From the NCBI RefSeq assembly GCF_000799715.1, contig NZ_JUHG01000015.1, positions 248,001 to 312,000 on the forward strand: a stretch of 64,000 nt of DNA. The letters are read 5' to 3'. The stretch comes from Martinezella rhizogenes (lineage in GTDB: Bacteria; Pseudomonadota; Alphaproteobacteria; Rhizobiales; Rhizobiaceae). Below are positions 60,717 to 64,000 of this stretch, piece after piece. A program made the position numbers and the translations under genes. Positions within the stretch are counted from its first letter, which is position 1. Every line of letters begins with the position of its first letter. The notes under the pieces are model-generated. The model worked only from the letters and a program-made list of their open reading frames with translations. It was not told the DNA's origin and did not search any database.

Positions 60717-61684
60717 CCCTGATCCAACCCGTGATCGCCATTCATGGTGGCGCCGGCACCCTCACCCGCGCGGCCATCGAGCCGACTCAGGAAGCGGCCT
60801 ATCATGCGGCACTTGCCCAAATTCTCACCGAAGCGCAGCAGGCGCTGAGCGATGGTGCGGCCGCCCTCGACGTGGTCGGGCTCGCGGTTCAGCGGTTGGA
60901 AGACAACTCGCTCTTCAATGCCGGTCTCGGTTCGGTATTCACGCGCGCCGCCACCCATGAGCTCGATGCTGCGGTGATGGATGGCGCGACATTGCGCGCC
61001 GGCGCGGTTGCGGGCGTCAGCCATATCCGCAATCCGATTCTCGCGGCGCGCGCGGTGTTAGAACACGGCGAGCATGTCCTGATGGCGGGCAGCGGCGCGG
61101 AAACGCTCGCCCGCGAATTGGGGTTGGAGATGGTGGAGCCCCTATATTTCTCCACTGAGTTCCGGCGCAAGCAGCTTCGCCGTGTCCAAGGCACGACAAC
61201 GACCGTTCTCGATCACGATGGCGACGCACCTCTCGACGAAGACAGAAAATTCGGCACGGTCGGTGCTGTCGCACTCGACGCCCACGGCAATCTCGCCGCC
61301 GCTACCTCCACGGGTGGAATGACCAACAAGCGGCCGGGGCGCATCAGTGACTCGGCGCTGATCGGTGCTGGAACCTACGCGGATAACCGCACTGCGGCGA
61401 TATCCTGCACCGGCACGGGCGAGGCGTTCATCCGCATCGCTGCCAGCCACGATCTTTGCGCACGCATTGCCTATGCCGGCGCAACGCTGGACGAGGCGGC
61501 ATGTCAGATCGTGATGGAGCGACTGCCCGGCATCGGCGGGAATGGCGGCTTGATCGCGGTTGACGCGGCGGGCAACGTCTCGCTGCGCTTCAACACCGAG
61601 GGGATGTATCGCGGCTATGCCCGGGTCGGGGAGACCCCTTCTACAGCAATCTTCGAACATCCTTCCGATGTCTGTTCGTCCTGA
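60713..61684 (+). CDS. iaaA: Isoaspartyl peptidase/L-asparaginase (Ntn hydrolase)
   Basis: The 323-residue protein matches plant-type asparaginase EcAIII/IaaA (321 residues). It starts VIAIHGGAGTLTRA, and the self-cleaving nucleophile is Thr182 in GTVGAVALDAHGNLAAATSTGG; 'RISDSALIGAGTYADN' follows. Autoproteolysis before Thr182 would give alpha and beta subunits. It hydrolyses beta-aspartyl peptides and asparagine. As in E. coli, it lies directly upstream of the glutathione/peptide importer genes. Confidence 0.92.
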   Translation: MTLIQPVIAIHGGAGTLTRAAIEPTQEAAYHAALAQILTEAQQALSDGAAALDVVGLAVQRLEDNSLFNAGLGSVFTRAATHELDAAVMDGATLRAGAVAGVSHIRNPILAARAVLEHGEHVLMAGSGAETLARELGLEMVEPLYFSTEFRRKQLRRVQGTTTTVLDHDGDAPLDEDRKFGTVGAVALDAHGNLAAATSTGGMTNKRPGRISDSALIGAGTYADNRTAAISCTGTGEAFIRIAASHDLCARIAYAGATLDEAACQIVMERLPGIGGNGGLIAVDAAGNVSLRFNTEGMYRGYARVGETPSTAIFEHPSDVCSS

Positions 61685-61700
61685 TCGAATGGGATCATTC

Positions 61701-63602
61701 ATGTCGTCTTTCGAAACCCAAACTGTCCTTCTTCCAGACCGCCCGCCTGTTCTGGCCGCGGGGCAGGTTCTGGAGGTCAATGGCCTGTCAGTGCGCTTTT
61801 CCACATCGGAGCGCACGGTTACCGCAGTGCGCGATCTCTCCTTTAACATCGCGCGTGGCGAAACCCTGGCGATCGTCGGCGAATCCGGTTCCGGTAAATC
61901 CGTGACCTCCCTCGCCCTGATGCGCCTCGTGGAACATGGCGGCGGCCGCATCAATTCGGGAAGCATGCTGTTTCGCCGCCGTTCTGGCGCCGTTCTGGAT
62001 CTGGCACAGGCAAATAATGCGACCATGCGCGCCATTCGCGGCGCCGATATCGCCATGATCTTCCAGGAGCCTATGACATCGCTAAACCCGGTTTTCACCG
62101 CCGGTGACCAGATCGCCGAAGCAATCCGCGTGCATCAGGGCAAGAGCGCAAGCGAGGCGCGTGCGGAAGCCTTGCGCATGCTGGATCTGGTGCGTATTCC
62201 CGAGGCGCGCAACGTGCTCGACCGTTATCCGCATCAGCTTTCGGGTGGAATGCGCCAGCGCGTGATGATCGCAATGGCACTCTCCTGCAAGCCTTCGCTG
62301 CTCATCGCCGACGAACCGACGACCGCGCTTGACGTGACCATCCAGGCGCAGATTCTGCAATTGATCCGCATGCTGCAGGACGAGATGAAAATGGGCGTGG
62401 TGTTCATCACCCACGACATGGGCGTGGTCGCCGAAGTTGCCGACCGTGTTCTGGTGATGCGCCGCGGCGACAAAGTGGAGGAAGGTTCCTCCGAATCCGT
62501 GTTTTCGGCACCGCACCACCCCTATACCCGCGCGCTTCTTTCGGCTGTGCCGCGGCTCGGTGCGATGACAGGGGTGGAACTGCCGCGCAAGTTCGACCTG
62601 CTGCGCACGGAAACCGGCGCGCCCGCCGAGGAGGCGCCACCGCAAGATACGGTGAAGCCGGATGCGGCGCCGATCCTGCGCGTGAAGGATCTGGTGACAC
62701 GCTTTGATGTGCATGGCGGCTTCTTCAATCGCGTGAGGCGTCGGGTCCATGCGGTCGAACAAGTCAGTTTCGATCTTTATCCTGGAGAAACGCTGTCGCT
62801 GGTCGGCGAATCCGGCTGCGGTAAATCCACCACCGGCCGTTCGCTCTTGCGTCTCGTCAACAGCCAGAGCGGCGCGATTGAATTCGATGGCCGCAACATT
62901 CTCAACCTGCCGAAGAGCGAATTGCGCGAGCTGCGGCGCAACATCCAGTTCATTTTCCAGGATCCATTCGCCTCGCTCGACCCGCGCGTCACGGTTGGCT
63001 TCTCCATCATGGAACCGCTTCTGGTGCATGGCACGACCAGCGGTTCCAAGGCCCGGGAGCGGGTTGAATGGCTTTTGGAAAAAGTCGGGCTATCGCCCGC
63101 GCATGCCCAGCGCTATCCCCATGAGTTTTCGGGCGGCCAGCGCCAACGCATTGCCATCGCCCGCGCGCTGGCGCTCAATCCCAAAGTGGTGATTGCCGAC
63201 GAGGCGGTCTCGGCGCTGGACGTCTCCATCCAGGCGCAGATCGTCAATCTGATGCTCGACCTCCAGCGCGAGCTCGGTGTCGCCTATCTCTTTATTTCGC
63301 ACGACATGGCGGTCGTCGAGCGCATCAGCCATCGCGTGGCGGTCATGTATCTTGGCCAGATCGTCGAAATCGGTCCGCGGCCCGCGATCTTCGAAAATCC
63401 ACAGCATCCCTATACGCGCAAGCTCATGGCCGCCGTTCCCGTTGCCGATCCGGCCCGCCGCCATCTGCGCCGTGAGCTGATGTCGGAGGAGCTTCCCAGT
63501 CCGCTGCGGGCCCTGGGCGATGAGCCGCGGGTGGAGCCTCTGCAGCCGGTCGGCCCCGGTCATTTCGTCGCCTGCCACCCGATCGGAGCTTTCGGCCAAT
63601 GA
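61701..63602 (+). CDS. gsiA: Glutathione/peptide ABC importer ATPase, two ATPase domains (GsiA-like)
   Basis: The 633-residue protein has two oligopeptide-type ATPases. The first (about 20-290) has GESGSGKSV, LSGGMRQRVMIA and LLIADEPTTALD. The second (about 315-600) has GESGCGKST, FSGGQRQRIAIA and VVIADEAVSALD. 'HHPYTRALLSAVP' and 'QHPYTRKLMAAVP' mark the two Opp C-terminal motifs. The length matches E. coli GsiA (623). ATG 61701 is chosen; ATG 61689 would add four residues. It powers uptake of glutathione or small peptides. Confidence 0.9.
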   Translation: MSSFETQTVLLPDRPPVLAAGQVLEVNGLSVRFSTSERTVTAVRDLSFNIARGETLAIVGESGSGKSVTSLALMRLVEHGGGRINSGSMLFRRRSGAVLDLAQANNATMRAIRGADIAMIFQEPMTSLNPVFTAGDQIAEAIRVHQGKSASEARAEALRMLDLVRIPEARNVLDRYPHQLSGGMRQRVMIAMALSCKPSLLIADEPTTALDVTIQAQILQLIRMLQDEMKMGVVFITHDMGVVAEVADRVLVMRRGDKVEEGSSESVFSAPHHPYTRALLSAVPRLGAMTGVELPRKFDLLRTETGAPAEEAPPQDTVKPDAAPILRVKDLVTRFDVHGGFFNRVRRRVHAVEQVSFDLYPGETLSLVGESGCGKSTTGRSLLRLVNSQSGAIEFDGRNILNLPKSELRELRRNIQFIFQDPFASLDPRVTVGFSIMEPLLVHGTTSGSKARERVEWLLEKVGLSPAHAQRYPHEFSGGQRQRIAIARALALNPKVVIADEAVSALDVSIQAQIVNLMLDLQRELGVAYLFISHDMAVVERISHRVAVMYLGQIVEIGPRPAIFENPQHPYTRKLMAAVPVADPARRHLRRELMSEELPSPLRALGDEPRVEPLQPVGPGHFVACHPIGAFGQ

Positions 63603-63660
63603 ACCAGTCGATGAAACTGTTCAATCTTCCACTGCCCTCACTAACAACTGGAGTCGTTCG

Positions 63661-64000
63661 ATGAAAAAAGGCTTCCCTAACCTGCGACGTCTGTCGCTCG
63701 CTTCCGGCCTCGTGGCCTTGCTGTCATTCGGTGCTGCCGTACCAGCCCTCGCTGCCGGCGATGTCGTTCTGGCTATCGGCGGCCAGCCCGAGACCCTTGA
63801 TCCCTACAACACCAACACGACGCTGACGACGGCTGTCACCAAGTCGTTCTACCAGGGCCTGTTCGAGTTCGATAAGGACCTGAAGGTGCATCCGGTCCTG
63901 GCTGAACGCTACACCGTTTCCGACGACGGCCTCGTTTACAACTTCAAGCTGCGGGAAGGCGTCAAATTCCACGACGGCACGGATTTCAACGCGGAAGCCG
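63661..64000 (+). CDS. gsiB: Peptide/glutathione ABC binding protein, N-terminal part (cut by window end)
   Basis: The frame from ATG 63661 runs to the window end, giving 113 residues. It has a Sec signal (residues 1-31, VPALAAG) and the family 5 solute-binding start (VVLAIGGQPETLDPYNTNT ... FYQGLFEFDKDLKVHPVLAERYTVSDDGLVYNFKLREGVKFHDG). It follows the double ATPase gene by 58 bases, as gsiB follows gsiA in E. coli. Specificity for glutathione is inferred from synteny with iaaA-gsiA. Confidence 0.85.
   Translation, partial: MKKGFPNLRRLSLASGLVALLSFGAAVPALAAGDVVLAIGGQPETLDPYNTNTTLTTAVTKSFYQGLFEFDKDLKVHPVLAERYTVSDDGLVYNFKLREGVKFHDGTDFNAEA

Noticed and set aside
1..64000. CRISPR array, phage, toxin-antitoxin or other defence locus
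   Set aside because: No regularly spaced repeats, Cas, phage structural or defence-gene signatures were seen; the window is metabolic throughout.

Overview
The window looks like an accessory or secondary-replicon segment of a Hyphomicrobiales (Rhizobiales) alphaproteobacterium, most like Rhizobiaceae, Phyllobacteriaceae or Brucellaceae. This is inferred from G+C-rich codon use, the very high density of ABC importers each paired with its own regulator, RIME-like palindromes between genes, SyrB-like and IS6-type debris, and family content. No rRNA, tRNA, replication or CRISPR locus was seen. Nearly all genes serve uptake and catabolism of small organic molecules; there are seven separate ABC import systems.

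Layout. 1-5904: end of an aldo/keto reductase, an ABM-type monooxygenase, a LysR regulator and a quinone/aromatic detoxification operon (DoxX, two-domain VOC protein, glutathionyl-hydroquinone reductase-like GST, serine hydrolase, frameshifted LLM oxidoreductase). 6005-11932: a polyamine-type ABC importer plus SDR, divergent from a LuxR-type regulator. 12136-22350: a sugar module with a LacI regulator and its operators, a CUT1-type ABC importer, a DUF1080 3-keto-glycoside hydrolase-like protein, two Gfo/Idh/MocA dehydrogenases, a beta-propeller protein and a UPF0303 protein. 22653-33875: a divergent module with an NMT1/ThiY-like importer and class II aldolase on one side, and amidase, bicupin, LLM monooxygenase, atypical SDR and arylmalonate-decarboxylase-like protein on the other, controlled by a GntR regulator. 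34381-36684: a LacI regulator and an MFS exporter with a likely LacI operator. 37063-38424: a glyoxalase-like protein and an unknown protein among intergenic debris. 38699-47782: a RutR-like TetR regulator, a BMP-type nucleoside ABC importer, a VOC protein, an amidohydrolase/deaminase and thymidine phosphorylase, with two RutR-box-like sites. 47911-53901: a flavin-reductase-like protein, an M24 'pita-bread' hydrolase lacking the metal ligands, and a second PotABCD-type importer. 54521-58484: an amino-acid-type binding protein and permease without an ATPase, a sugar isomerase and a GntR regulator. 58759-59574: an IS6-family element. 59754-64000: an RpiR regulator, isoaspartyl peptidase and the start of a glutathione/peptide ABC operon, in the same order as Escherichia coli iaaA-gsiA-gsiB.

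Points most worth checking: (i) paired RutR-type boxes in front of the nucleoside importer; (ii) the 22.6-33.9 kb module, which looks like an undescribed N-heterocycle or amide pathway whose SDR and racemase-fold members carry non-canonical active sites; (iii) a metal-ligand-free M24 enzyme next to an importer; (iv) a short direct repeat that recurs at the edges of the catabolic modules (22473, 38566, 47799, 58512), always in the same orientation.
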